NCBI GenBank assembly: GCA_043807765.1
Contig: JAZDFQ010000006.1
Location: forward strand, 1 to 64,000
Reading direction: 5' to 3'
DNA length: 64,000 nt
Source of the DNA: Stygiobacter sp043807765
GTDB taxonomy: Bacteria > Bacteroidota > Ignavibacteria > Ignavibacteriales > Melioribacteraceae
Below the pieces are notes generated by a model. That model was not told the origin of the DNA and made no database searches. It saw only the letters and a list, made by a program, of their open reading frames with translations. Both the position numbers and the translations under genes were made by a program. Positions 35,067 to 43,064 of this stretch are shown here, in pieces (positions within the stretch are counted from its first letter, which is position 1; every line of letters begins with the position of its first letter).

Positions 35067-35420
35067 CTATTTAGTACACCGATAGACACTTCCAGTTATA
35101 ACAACATTTGTTTGTCTGACAACACCGCTACTTTGATCAGTTGTACTACCTGCTCTATTCGTTAGAATACACACAAGATTCCCACCCATTTTTGCCGCCT
35201 TGTTTTTCAAATCGTTTAGTGCGCCAGTCTCTAGGCTTGAATTTGAAGTAAAGGTACCTGTTAACCAATCACCCTGATCTCCGGTGACTTCACCAAGGTA
35301 CTCACATTCCTTACCTGGTTCTGTTCTAACAATTCTTACTTTTTCAGTTCCAGGTTCAAGGGTTCTTGATGAACAACCAACGAATAGCAATAACACGATA
35401 AATAAACTAACTTTTTTCAT
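35067..35420 (-). CDS. Small DUF4156-like lipoprotein
   Basis: A 117-residue lipoprotein: signal peptide with lipobox FVGC (Cys near 16), then a compact domain containing ECEYLGEVTGDQG near 38 and LNDLKNKAAKMGGNLV near 65, which matches the layout of DUF4156/RcsF-like lipoproteins as I recall them. RcsF senses outer-membrane stress in enterobacteria; no Rcs system is visible, so the role is unknown. ATG at 35420 follows AGGAG. The longer frame to 35519 runs through a leader shared with the gene at 34084 and is not used. Confidence 0.75.
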   Translation of the reverse strand: MKKVSLFIVLLLFVGCSSRTLEPGTEKVRIVRTEPGKECEYLGEVTGDQGDWLTGTFTSNSSLETGALNDLKNKAAKMGGNLVCILTNRAGSTTDQSSGVVRQTNVVITGSVYRCTK

Positions 35421-35488
35421 AATTACTCCTAATTTAATTTGGCAACGCTTTAATAAATTAAGACCACCCATTGGTGCATTGCCGTTAA
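35421..35488 (-). repeat. 68-nt leader repeat, copy 2
   Basis: Directly upstream of the ATG at 35420; 56 of 68 positions match copy 1 at 34918-34985, same length, no gaps. On the minus strand it is preceded at 35495-35501 by GTTAGAC, which fits the integron core-site pattern GTTRRRY. The rest of the 35421-35785 intergenic stretch holds a terminator and a long inverted repeat, described separately. Confidence 0.85.
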
Positions 35489-35582
35489 GCCAATGTCTAA
35501 CTATTAAATTCCCCGCCAAGGAGTATGAATTCTGTACAGCGGATTAGATTTTATTTTAATCTTTTGCATACGACTTTAAAAC

Positions 35583-35611
35583 AAAAAAAGGACGCAACTT
35601 TCGTTACATCC
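35583..35611 (-). terminator. Terminator of the second toxin-antitoxin operon
   Basis: On the minus strand GGATGTAAC, loop GAAA and GTTGCGTCC form a nine-pair stem with two G-U pairs, followed by TTTTTTTG. It lies downstream of the RelE-like gene, beyond the long inverted repeat. Confidence 0.8.
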
Positions 35612-35724
35612 TTATCAGAGGCACTGGTATGCCCGGTACAAAGACATAAGAAAGCGCGTCCATCTCTGGACGCAACCTTCTTGCTTGTTCTTGTACCTTT
35701 GAAAATTACCAGTTTTCTGATAAG
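35611..35724. repeat. 114-bp imperfect inverted repeat (long hairpin)
   Basis: CTTATCAGA at 35611-35619 pairs with TCTGATAAG at 35716-35724. Further in, ACTGGT pairs with ACCAGT and GGTACAA with TTGTACC. The centre is a perfect GCGTCCA-TCTC-TGGACGC stem (35656-35673). The whole segment could fold into one long interrupted hairpin. It lies between the second toxin gene and the DUF4156-like lipoprotein gene. A 70-codon plus-strand frame crosses it but looks incidental. Confidence 0.8.
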
Positions 35725-35785
35725 AACAACGCAATAGCTGCGTTAATTATTTAGTAACAAAATTTCTTTTCGAATTCCTCCGAAA

Positions 35786-36037
35786 CTATTTGTAAATATC
35801 TTTTCTGTGACCAATACGTATCACTAGAACCAACAATACCTCATCTTCGATTTTATAGATTACTCTATAATCACCAATCCTAATTCTATAAAACTCGGTG
35901 CCTCTAAGTTTTTTACAACCAAATGGTCTTGGATTTTCTGCAAGTTGACTAATCTGTTCAACAATCTTTACTCTCTCTTTTCGCGCTACATTTCTTAAAG
36001 TCTTATCAGCTGATTTCAGAATCTGAATTCTAAACAT
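35786..36037 (-). CDS. RelE-family toxin
   Basis: An 83-residue RelE/ParE-superfamily protein. It begins FRIQILKSADKTLRNVARK, carries NPRPFGCKKLRGTEFYRIRIGDYRVIY in two adjoining pieces in the middle (basic residues that contact ribosome-bound mRNA) and ends VIRIGHRKDIY, where the conserved His-Arg and Tyr are typical of mRNA interferases. ATG at 36037 is preferred; a TTG four codons upstream is possible. The antitoxin gene lies 81 nt upstream on the same strand. Unlike the module at 7477, the genes do not overlap. Confidence 0.85.
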   Translation of the reverse strand: MFRIQILKSADKTLRNVARKERVKIVEQISQLAENPRPFGCKKLRGTEFYRIRIGDYRVIYKIEDEVLLVLVIRIGHRKDIYK

Positions 36038-36118
36038 GAGTGAACTCAAAAAGACATTTTACTTAAAACAGTTTTCATACTTCACCAAAATAGTGTACAG
36101 AACATTACTTAATATGCT

Positions 36119-36331
36119 TTATACATAGTTTTGCGGGTCGAAATTCAATACTTCTTTATTTTTCTTTATCGCCTTCTGTGCAAACTTGATATCTAATTGT
36201 TCCTCAAGTTCCTCTATTTTCCGTCTATTCTTTTTCGATTCTTTAATAAATCTATTGTATTCATCTATGGGCACAACAGCATATATTTTTTGTCCATCTT
36301 CGTTAATAACGTAATTAGGTTTTAATTCCAT
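36119..36331 (-). CDS. Antitoxin, Phd/RelB-like
   Basis: A 70-residue protein beginning ELKPNYVINEDGQKIYAVVP, a Phd/YefM-like N-terminal DNA-binding layout (strand-turn with IDEYNRFI), followed by a Lys/Glu-rich helix and a short tail expected to wrap the toxin. ATG at 36331 follows AAGGTGAG; a GTG one codon earlier overlaps the same site. It is paired with the RelE-like gene downstream and expected to autorepress; no operator was identified. Confidence 0.75.
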   Translation of the reverse strand: MELKPNYVINEDGQKIYAVVPIDEYNRFIKESKKNRRKIEELEEQLDIKFAQKAIKKNKEVLNFDPQNYV

Positions 36332-36572
36332 CACTCACCTTAAAATAATAATATTTGAAATTTTCGGTAGAACGCTCAAAAAGGGATTGACTTTTAACAA
36401 ACTTGTACCAAAAAACGTCTTCGAAATTTTGGAACTCGTTTTTCTAAACTCAAAGTAAAGCATAAAAGCCCCGTTTACTTTTTGCAAGTTAACTTCAGAA
36501 GGTAACTTTGTCAAGTATCACGCTCAGTAAATCCTACATCTAAAGCTCAAAATCTTACTATAGAATTCCTAA

Positions 36573-37586
36573 TTGACTACACACGTGAAGCCGCTTATCT
36601 TTAAAGTGGTTTTTCGAGCTAAAGGAGTTCCTATTCAAGGAATCATATTCAAAATAGAAAGTAAAGATTATTATCTCTTCAATGAGAAGGGGGAAGAAGT
36701 ACGCTGCTCTCTTCGCGGAAAATTTCAAAAAGAATTCAATCTCAAGCGAGATAAGCTTTATTCGGTTGACATTGCAACCGTTGGCGATAAGGTTCGTTTC
36801 GAAATGAACCAAGATGGAACCGGAGTTATTGAAGAAATTCTTCCACGCACAAACCATATCTCTCGCAAAGCGCCTAGAATTAAAGGCGCCGGCGCTCGCG
36901 GCGAAAGATTAGAGCAGAAAATAGCTGCTAACATTGACAGCTTAGTTATAGTTAGCAGCTGTGTTAGTCCAAAGTTTAATAACCGCGCGATTGATAGATT
37001 TTTAGTTGCCGGTGAAAGCTCTCACATCAAATGTTATATCATCATTAACAAGATTGATTTGGACGAGGATGAAACTTACAAGGAATATTCTGCTCTGTAT
37101 AGATCGATTGGTTACGAGGTTGTTGAATCGAGCGTAAAAGAAAATATCGGCGCTGAACAACTTCATAAAATTTTAGATGGAAAGGTTAGTCTTGTGTGGG
37201 GACATTCGGGTGTTGGTAAGTCTTCGTTGCTCAATTGGATTTATCCTCATTTAAAACTTAAGACGGGAATTGTGAGTGATTTTTCATCTAAAGGTAAACA
37301 CACCACTGTTACCAGCGTTATGATGAACATAGATGAAAAAACAAAAGTGATTGATACTCCGGGAATTCGAGAAATTGATCCATATGGAATCCGTGAGGAA
37401 GACCTCGGACATTTCTTTAAGGATTTTGAAGAATACATTAACGAGTGCAAATTTAATACTTGCACGCACCAGCATGAACCGGGATGCGCTGTAATAAAAG
37501 CAGTTGAGGAAGAATTGATAAATACAGAACGCTACATAAGCTACTTAAATATCTTGGATACGATTGAAGATGACATGAATTTTTAG
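36573..37586 (+). CDS. rsgA: Ribosome small-subunit-dependent GTPase A
   Basis: Circularly permuted GTPase that helps late 30S maturation. There are up to 337 residues: OB-fold (about 20-95) with CSLRGKFQKE, then G4 IINKIDL near 155, P-loop GHSGVGKSS near 210, G3 DTPGIREID near 262, and a zinc motif with cysteines in CKFNTCTHQHEPGC near 291-304. No ATG is available: the frame opens with TTG at 36573, and GTG codons at 36585 and nearby are alternatives, so the exact start is uncertain. It converges on the ATP-grasp gene across 34 nt holding CGCAAAG-type repeats. Confidence 0.92.
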   Translation: MTTHVKPLIFKVVFRAKGVPIQGIIFKIESKDYYLFNEKGEEVRCSLRGKFQKEFNLKRDKLYSVDIATVGDKVRFEMNQDGTGVIEEILPRTNHISRKAPRIKGAGARGERLEQKIAANIDSLVIVSSCVSPKFNNRAIDRFLVAGESSHIKCYIIINKIDLDEDETYKEYSALYRSIGYEVVESSVKENIGAEQLHKILDGKVSLVWGHSGVGKSSLLNWIYPHLKLKTGIVSDFSSKGKHTTVTSVMMNIDEKTKVIDTPGIREIDPYGIREEDLGHFFKDFEEYINECKFNTCTHQHEPGCAVIKAVEEELINTERYISYLNILDTIEDDMNF

Positions 37587-37594
37587 AAAAGAAT

Positions 37595-37620
37595 TTCGCG
37601 CAAAGCCGCAAAGCACGCAA
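37595..37620. repeat. Short CGCAAAG-type tandem between convergent genes
   Basis: TTCGCGCAAAGCCGCAAAGC followed by ACGCAA repeats the unit (C)GCAAAGC two to three times. It fills the gap between rsgA and the ATP-grasp gene. Such strings are common between genes of many bacteria; only one copy was seen here. Confidence 0.5.
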
Positions 37621-38520
37621 TTAAAGAGAAGAAACTTTAGCAAGCATTCTCTGAATAAATTGTTTCACCAGTACATCCGGCACTCCATCCGGATGATTAG
37701 ATTTTAAGCGCATATCACACTGATCATTTACATAATCAATCAAATAAAATTTATGATCTTGGGTAATTGCAATTTCAGAAGAGAAATAATCCAGTCCGGT
37801 TAGTTTAGCTACACGTAAAGTGATTTTCTTAAGAGCGGTAAGATTATATTTTTCAAGATCTTTTTTGGTTACCGGAAAATAAATGTGCGATTGATCGTCC
37901 CACCAAGTTGATATTGCTTGATCGAAAGCCCACAGAACACGAAACCAAGCTCTTCTGCCATGAATTTTTTTAGGATGGATGATTTCCTGAACTAAATATT
38001 TTTCAGTCGGACTTTTGATTCTCTCTCGTCTAATCTCATCAAGTGTTTCAGCATTTTTCACAACACCTTGTCCGCCGCCGCTGAAATAAGAAGGTTTAAT
38101 TATGAATGGACGTTTCAAAAAATCCAAATCGCTTGGCTTTATATGGGGACGAAAATCATGATCGAAAGCTGGAAGAATAAAAGTTTTTGGTAAACGAAAT
38201 CTTTTTTGCTGTAGCCGTTTGTGCATCATTGCTTTATCGATTGATTCGTTTACTTTTTGATATGGATTAATTATGTAGCTTTTTCTACGCTGAAGAATTT
38301 GAGCAATCGGCATAAAAGCCGGTTCTTCATCAGATGCGCGATCGAGATAAGCCGAAAATGCGAGCTTGCGGTTTTCAAGCAGATAAATGACTTCTTCGTA
38401 ATTAGTAGTTTTAATCAAGAAAGTTGTAAAACCGGCTGATTGAAAAATGTATTCAATCAGATCAACGAATTCTTCATCATACTCCCAAGTGTATGCTATT
38501 GCTAAATCGAAATGCTGCAT
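37621..38520 (-). CDS. ATP-grasp domain protein (RimK-like), unknown substrate
   Basis: A 299-residue protein with an N-terminal Rossmann-like region and a C-terminal ATP-grasp fold. FIIKPSYFSGGGQGV near 140 gives the nucleotide-binding lysine and glycine loop, YLVQEIIHPKKIHGRRAWFRVLW in pieces near 175-198 the second lysine and arginine, and FYLIDYVNDQCDMR near 262 the metal-binding acidic residues. ATP-grasp enzymes join a carboxylate to an amine or thiol through an acyl phosphate. Neither neighbour suggests the substrate. RimK-like amino-acid ligases are the closest resemblance. Confidence 0.75.
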   Translation of the reverse strand: MQHFDLAIAYTWEYDEEFVDLIEYIFQSAGFTTFLIKTTNYEEVIYLLENRKLAFSAYLDRASDEEPAFMPIAQILQRRKSYIINPYQKVNESIDKAMMHKRLQQKRFRLPKTFILPAFDHDFRPHIKPSDLDFLKRPFIIKPSYFSGGGQGVVKNAETLDEIRRERIKSPTEKYLVQEIIHPKKIHGRRAWFRVLWAFDQAISTWWDDQSHIYFPVTKKDLEKYNLTALKKITLRVAKLTGLDYFSSEIAITQDHKFYLIDYVNDQCDMRLKSNHPDGVPDVLVKQFIQRMLAKVSSL

Positions 38521-38629
38521 TATGCCTAGAATTTTCTACAAAGATATATAATTGATTTGGACGCATCAATTCTTACCCTTGTGATTAAAAGCGTTTAGAC
38601 CTATTTTTTGCCTCAAATAAAAGAGAAAA

Positions 38630-40426
38630 ATGAAGTACACGGTATTAATACTATCGATCCTCATAATACTTTTCAGCTGCACTGCAGAAAAGAAATTGGT
38701 GAGCAATAATTCCCAAAATTTATCCAAGCAAGATTTAAAGCGAACCGCACAAGCTTTGTTTATTGATGGTTCTATTGCTGAAACGAGGGGATTAATTAAC
38801 GAAGCAATAACTCGCTATACCGAAGCATATACGATAGATCCTCAACCGGGAATATCTTACACATTAGCTAAAAATTATGTAAGAATTAATAAGCTTTCAT
38901 CGGCACTCACATATGCAAAATTAGCTGTACTTGGCGATCATAGAAATACAGATTATTTACTGATGCTCGGCTCAATTTACGACGCATCTCACTTTAATGA
39001 TTCATCCGAAGTTGTATACAGAGCTGTACTCGCGCTGGATTCAACCAACGTAACTGCATATTACAGTTTAGCGCAGCTTTCGGAAGCTAAGCGCCCATCG
39101 GAAGCTTTGGCTTTATACAGAAAAGTGATTGACATAGTTGGTCCGGAATGGACTGTTCTGATTAAGATAGCCGATATTAACGAAAGACAAGGAAATATTG
39201 AAGCTACAATTTCGACGGTTGAAGAACTGCTTCAGCTCAACCCATCGGAACTAAATTTGCAAAAAGTATTAATCGATGCTTACATCAAAACGAAGAATTT
39301 TGATAAAGCACTAAGCCTTTTAGATCAAGCGCTGGTAAGTTTTCCGGATGATCTAAACCTTGTTGAGTTTAAGGGCATTGCTCTTGTTCAAAAAGGAAAG
39401 ATGATGGAAGCGCTGACAGAATACATGAAGCTGGTGAATAACAAATCGATTCCATTTGAAAATAAAATTCGCGTTGGATTGTCGTTCCTAGCTTCAGCAG
39501 AAAAGGATTCGTCCAACTTAGTTCTGGCAAAAAAGATTTTTGAGCAGATCAATAAAGATTCTACCGATTGGCAAGTAAAAGCTTATCTCGGCGAAATCTC
39601 TATGCGTCAACATGAAGATTCTACTGCAATTAAATATTTTGAACAAGCTGTTAAGATAGCAGAATGGAATTCTGACGTTTGGACTCGCTTGGGCGGCTTG
39701 CTGTTTGACTCAAGAAACTACAAAGACGCAATTCGCTTTATGGATGAAGCAGTACAAAAATTTCCAAATGATTTTGCTATCAATTTAATTTATGGATTGT
39801 CGCTTTCTCAAAACAACGATCATGAAAAAGCTAGAGAAATTTTGCAGCGTGCGTTGAATGTTAACCCCAGAGATGTAACAGCGCTTGGCGCGCTTGGCTA
39901 TACGCTAAATCAGCTTAAAAAGGATGATGAAGCGTTATCGGTTTTGAATAAAGCTTTGCAGTATGATCCGAACAATTTGCAAGTTCTAAGCGTTACAGCA
40001 TTGATCTATGAGACAAATAAAAACTATGCTGTTTCAGATTCTCTATACATGAAAGCTCTCAAAGTTGATTCTACAAACATTCTTATTTTGAATAACCTAG
40101 CTTATTCTTGGGCAGATAGAGGAATCAAATTAGAAGAAGCATTAAAGATGGCGCAGCAAGCAATTGAGAAGGAGCCGGCAAATTCTTCTTATCTTGATAC
40201 AATAGGCTGGATATATTACAAATTGGGCGACTTCAAGAAGGCGAAAGAGAAAATTGAAGCTGCGCTTCAACTTGAAAAAGAAAACGCAACTCTAATAGAT
40301 CATCTTGGCGATGTTTTCTTTAAGCTTGGCGAAAAGAAAAAAGCTTTGAGTAACTGGAAAAAGGCTTTTGAGATTGATAACACTAAAACTGAAATAAAAA
40401 TAAAAATTGATAAAGGCGAATTGTGA
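38630..40426 (+). CDS. TPR-repeat lipoprotein
   Basis: A 598-residue protein with a lipoprotein signal (LFSC, Cys near 17) and then tetratricopeptide repeats over nearly the whole length, at least a dozen units with the A/G-Y-A-F/L-P spacing (for example ALGALGYTLNQLKKDDEAL near 422 and SYLDTIGWIYYKLGDFKKA near 525). TPRs mediate protein contacts; anchored to the outer membrane it may scaffold an envelope complex. Its stop overlaps the next lipoprotein start by four bases, so it is cotranslated with a DUF4292 protein and an EnvC-like protein. Confidence 0.9.
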   Translation: MKYTVLILSILIILFSCTAEKKLVSNNSQNLSKQDLKRTAQALFIDGSIAETRGLINEAITRYTEAYTIDPQPGISYTLAKNYVRINKLSSALTYAKLAVLGDHRNTDYLLMLGSIYDASHFNDSSEVVYRAVLALDSTNVTAYYSLAQLSEAKRPSEALALYRKVIDIVGPEWTVLIKIADINERQGNIEATISTVEELLQLNPSELNLQKVLIDAYIKTKNFDKALSLLDQALVSFPDDLNLVEFKGIALVQKGKMMEALTEYMKLVNNKSIPFENKIRVGLSFLASAEKDSSNLVLAKKIFEQINKDSTDWQVKAYLGEISMRQHEDSTAIKYFEQAVKIAEWNSDVWTRLGGLLFDSRNYKDAIRFMDEAVQKFPNDFAINLIYGLSLSQNNDHEKAREILQRALNVNPRDVTALGALGYTLNQLKKDDEALSVLNKALQYDPNNLQVLSVTALIYETNKNYAVSDSLYMKALKVDSTNILILNNLAYSWADRGIKLEEALKMAQQAIEKEPANSSYLDTIGWIYYKLGDFKKAKEKIEAALQLEKENATLIDHLGDVFFKLGEKKKALSNWKKAFEIDNTKTEIKIKIDKGEL

Positions 40427-41202
40427 GAAAAGTAATGCTCATATTATCCGTAATGACTATTGCTTATTTAACCGGATGTACAGCTACCAAACCATTGGAA
40501 GAAGAACAGTCAATCTCGGCCGAAAGGATTGTTAAACGTTTGGAAGCCAACAGAAGAAAAATTAAATCGTTTGTTGGAACCGGAACTATATTCATTATTA
40601 CAAAAGAGCTTAACACCAGAAGTAGCTTTCAAGTTGAAATTAAGAAACCGGATTCGCTCAAAGTATCCTTCTTTGGTCCGTTCGGTATTGATTTGGCTTA
40701 TTCACTTATTTCACAAAAAGATTTTCAGTTTTACGATGTAATTAACAACAAATATTACAAGGGGAAAATTCGTCCGGGAATAATCAAGGACTTGATGAAA
40801 ATAAATATTCCTTACGATGAGCTTATAGACGCAGTTACCGGTTCGGTAAACTTAACAAGCAAACTTCGCTTAGAGCCGCAAGTAACGCAAAAGGAAGACG
40901 GTACTTACGGGTTAGTCTATCCCGATTCAGTAGGCAATATTCTCAATACAATTACAATCGATATTGAAACGATGCGCATTACCCGTTTTGTAATTTCTGA
41001 TCTAAAAGGGAAAATTTCGTATCAAGCTGATTATGAAGGTTTCAGAAAAGTAGAGGATGTTTATCTTCCATTTAACATCAGCGTTAATGATAAAGCCAAC
41101 GAGCAGAAATTGAAAATAGAGTATAGAAATGTTGAACTGAATAAATTAACCGAAAAATTAAAATTAGATATTCCGGATGATGCTAAAGTCACCGATTTAT
41201 AA
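40423..41202 (+). CDS. DUF4292-like lipoprotein (LolA/LolB-like fold)
   Basis: A 259-residue lipoprotein (lipobox LTGC, Cys near 19) with an LolA/LolB-like pattern: RRKIKSFVGTGTI near 47, FQVEIKKPDSLKVSFFGPFG in pieces near 70-88, and a beta-sheet continuation with a final FNISVNDKANEQKLKIEY stretch. That fold binds acyl chains, so handling lipids or lipoproteins between membranes is possible. It sits between the TPR lipoprotein and the EnvC-like gene with overlaps on both sides (4 and 26 nt). Confidence 0.78.
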   Translation: MRKVMLILSVMTIAYLTGCTATKPLEEEQSISAERIVKRLEANRRKIKSFVGTGTIFIITKELNTRSSFQVEIKKPDSLKVSFFGPFGIDLAYSLISQKDFQFYDVINNKYYKGKIRPGIIKDLMKINIPYDELIDAVTGSVNLTSKLRLEPQVTQKEDGTYGLVYPDSVGNILNTITIDIETMRITRFVISDLKGKISYQADYEGFRKVEDVYLPFNISVNDKANEQKLKIEYRNVELNKLTEKLKLDIPDDAKVTDL

Positions 41203-42412
41203 ATATCTGATCTTATTCCTCTTTTTAATTTCTTCCGGATTATTCTGCCAGATCAAGGACAGTATAAAACAGAAGAACCAGCAATTGCAATCCATTAAAG
41301 ATGATATTTCTAATCTGGAGCGCGAGCTAAAATCTAAATCGCGCAAGGAAAGAGAATCGCTACAATCACTTGAAACAATTAACAAACAAAACTTGCTGTT
41401 AAATAAACTGATTAACAATTTACTAGTTGAAGAGAAACAAAAAGAAACTGCGATAGGCGGGCTCGAACAAAATATTCAAACAATTGAAGAGAGAATCAAA
41501 AATCTTAAAGCACAATACTCGCGTTATATAGTGTGGTTTTACAAGCATTCAGGTTTATCGATGTGGCATTTTCTGATTGATGCCGATTCATTTAACCAAG
41601 CAATCGTTCGCTATCAGTATCTGAAATATATTTCCCGCCAAAATAAAATTACACTTAACAAACTGATTGCAAATAAGAATCAGCTTGCCAATTTGCAGAG
41701 TAGTTTGGAATCGGAAAGAAAATCCAAAGAAATTCTTGCCAATCAGAAAATGAAAGAGCAAGACGTTCTTGAGAAGAAGGAAAAAGAAAAGAAAGATATC
41801 ATTACTGTTTTGAAAAAAGATCAGAAAATGATTGGGCAAGAAATATCTCTTAAACGACGTGCAGAGATTCTTATCAAAAATATAATTGCCAAATTAATTG
41901 AAGCAGACCGTGAGGCGAAAAAACGTTCGCTCGAAAGCAAAATTAAGAATGATAAGAAAGTGGTGAGTGGTAAACTGCCTCAATCATTCGACTATTCTTC
42001 TTTTCAGAATTTTGCCCAGCTACGTGGCAGCCTGGGATGGCCTGTACGAGAAGGCAGAATCGTTCGCAAGTTTGGTGAAAATAAGAATGAACGATTAAAT
42101 ACAATCACATTAAATTATGGAATTGATATCGGTGTTGGGGCTTCGCAAAATGTTTTATCTGTTGCCGAGGGAATTGTGAGCGCAATCGATTGGATCCCCG
42201 GCTACGGAAGCATTGTTATTGTTACTCATCGTGATGATTATAGAACTGTTTACGGACACGTAACCGGAATTTCCGTTAAAGAAGGACAAAGAATAAATGC
42301 CGGAACAACAATTGGAAGAGTGAACGAAAGTTTGGAGGGGAACATAGTTCACTTTGAAATTTGGAATGAACGGAATTATCAAAATCCGGAAATCTGGCTT
42401 TCGCGTAGATAA
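41177..42412 (+). CDS. EnvC-like murein hydrolase activator (degenerate LytM domain)
   Basis: A 411-residue periplasmic protein: signal peptide about 1-25, coiled coil about 28-115 and 145-255, and a C-terminal LytM/M23 domain at 280-410. In the LytM domain the first metal histidine is replaced (NYGIDIG instead of HxGxD) and the HxH motif has only one histidine (NIVHFEIW), so zinc-dependent peptidase activity is unlikely. This matches EnvC, which activates amidases at division sites rather than cutting peptidoglycan itself. The gene starts inside the preceding DUF4292 gene, implying coupling, and abuts the convergent HAD gene with no spacer. Confidence 0.87.
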   Translation: MMLKSPIYKYLILFLFLISSGLFCQIKDSIKQKNQQLQSIKDDISNLERELKSKSRKERESLQSLETINKQNLLLNKLINNLLVEEKQKETAIGGLEQNIQTIEERIKNLKAQYSRYIVWFYKHSGLSMWHFLIDADSFNQAIVRYQYLKYISRQNKITLNKLIANKNQLANLQSSLESERKSKEILANQKMKEQDVLEKKEKEKKDIITVLKKDQKMIGQEISLKRRAEILIKNIIAKLIEADREAKKRSLESKIKNDKKVVSGKLPQSFDYSSFQNFAQLRGSLGWPVREGRIVRKFGENKNERLNTITLNYGIDIGVGASQNVLSVAEGIVSAIDWIPGYGSIVIVTHRDDYRTVYGHVTGISVKEGQRINAGTTIGRVNESLEGNIVHFEIWNERNYQNPEIWLSRR

Positions 42413-43060
42413 CTAAATGTTGTTATCTAAAAACGCTTTGAATTCTTCTACAGTTTCAAAGAAGAAATCGCTAGACATCTTCATAACTTTTTCTTTTGCG
42501 TAACTATCCCATAATACAGAAGCTGCTTTAACACCGGCACTGTGTGCCGCGATGACATCAGCCGGTGCGTCTCCAATCATTAAAACTCGATTTCTATCTA
42601 ACCCAAATTTTTCAACAAACAAATCAATTCCTTCACGTGAAGGTTTGGACTCTTTTACATCATCGCCGGTAACAATCATATCGAATAAATTGTAAACACC
42701 GATTTCTTTTAATGTGATTGTTGCGGAATCTTTTCCTTTGCCAGTATAAATGGAAAGCGGAATATTTTTCGACTTGATGAATTGAAGAATTTCAATCATG
42801 CCGGGATAAATATCGGCCATATGCTGATGCTGCGAAGAATAGAAATCGAAATAATCTTTCCTAGCTTCTTTATAATCATTCTTCATCCATTCTTGCAGAA
42901 TAACATCTTCGGTTGGACCAAACATGGCAATTATTTCTTCATCAGAAACTGTTTTATTCAAATACTTTTTTGTTACATGATTAAAGGAAGAAAAAATCAA
43001 TTCGTTGGTAGAAGTTAAAGTTCCGTCCACATCAAATATGAATCCGTCAAAATTTCTCAA
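42413..43060 (-). CDS. HAD-superfamily phosphatase (phosphoglycolate-phosphatase-like)
   Basis: A 215-residue HAD hydrolase. Motif I FIFDVDGTLTS near 7-17 gives the nucleophile and acid aspartates, motif II is the ST/YTGKGKD region near 103, and motifs III/IV are KPSREGIDLF near 145 and MIGDAPADVIAAHSAG near 165. A cap domain lies at 18-85, as in Gph/PGPase-like enzymes. The substrate is unknown. It is followed by the beta-propeller gene's end 4 nt upstream on the same strand, so the two are probably cotranscribed. Confidence 0.87.
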   Translation of the reverse strand: MRNFDGFIFDVDGTLTSTNELIFSSFNHVTKKYLNKTVSDEEIIAMFGPTEDVILQEWMKNDYKEARKDYFDFYSSQHQHMADIYPGMIEILQFIKSKNIPLSIYTGKGKDSATITLKEIGVYNLFDMIVTGDDVKESKPSREGIDLFVEKFGLDRNRVLMIGDAPADVIAAHSAGVKAASVLWDSYAKEKVMKMSSDFFFETVEEFKAFLDNNI

Positions 43061-43064
43061 AAAA

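Noticed and set aside
34917..35519. Longer N-termini for the two small envelope genes (starts at 34968 and 35519)
   Set aside because: The similarity NLLK.CQIK.GVIMK arises from the shared nucleotide leader; both genes have a normal ribosome-binding site and export signal from the later ATG.
35525..35737. Plus-strand 70-codon open frame across the long inverted repeat
   Set aside because: No ribosome-binding site, no recognisable protein features, and it follows the palindrome and terminator of the opposite strand.
34918..35785. Canonical integron array
   Set aside because: No integrase gene in the window and the RYYYAAC/GTTRRRY sites are not spaced as in standard attC sites; kept only as a hypothesis.
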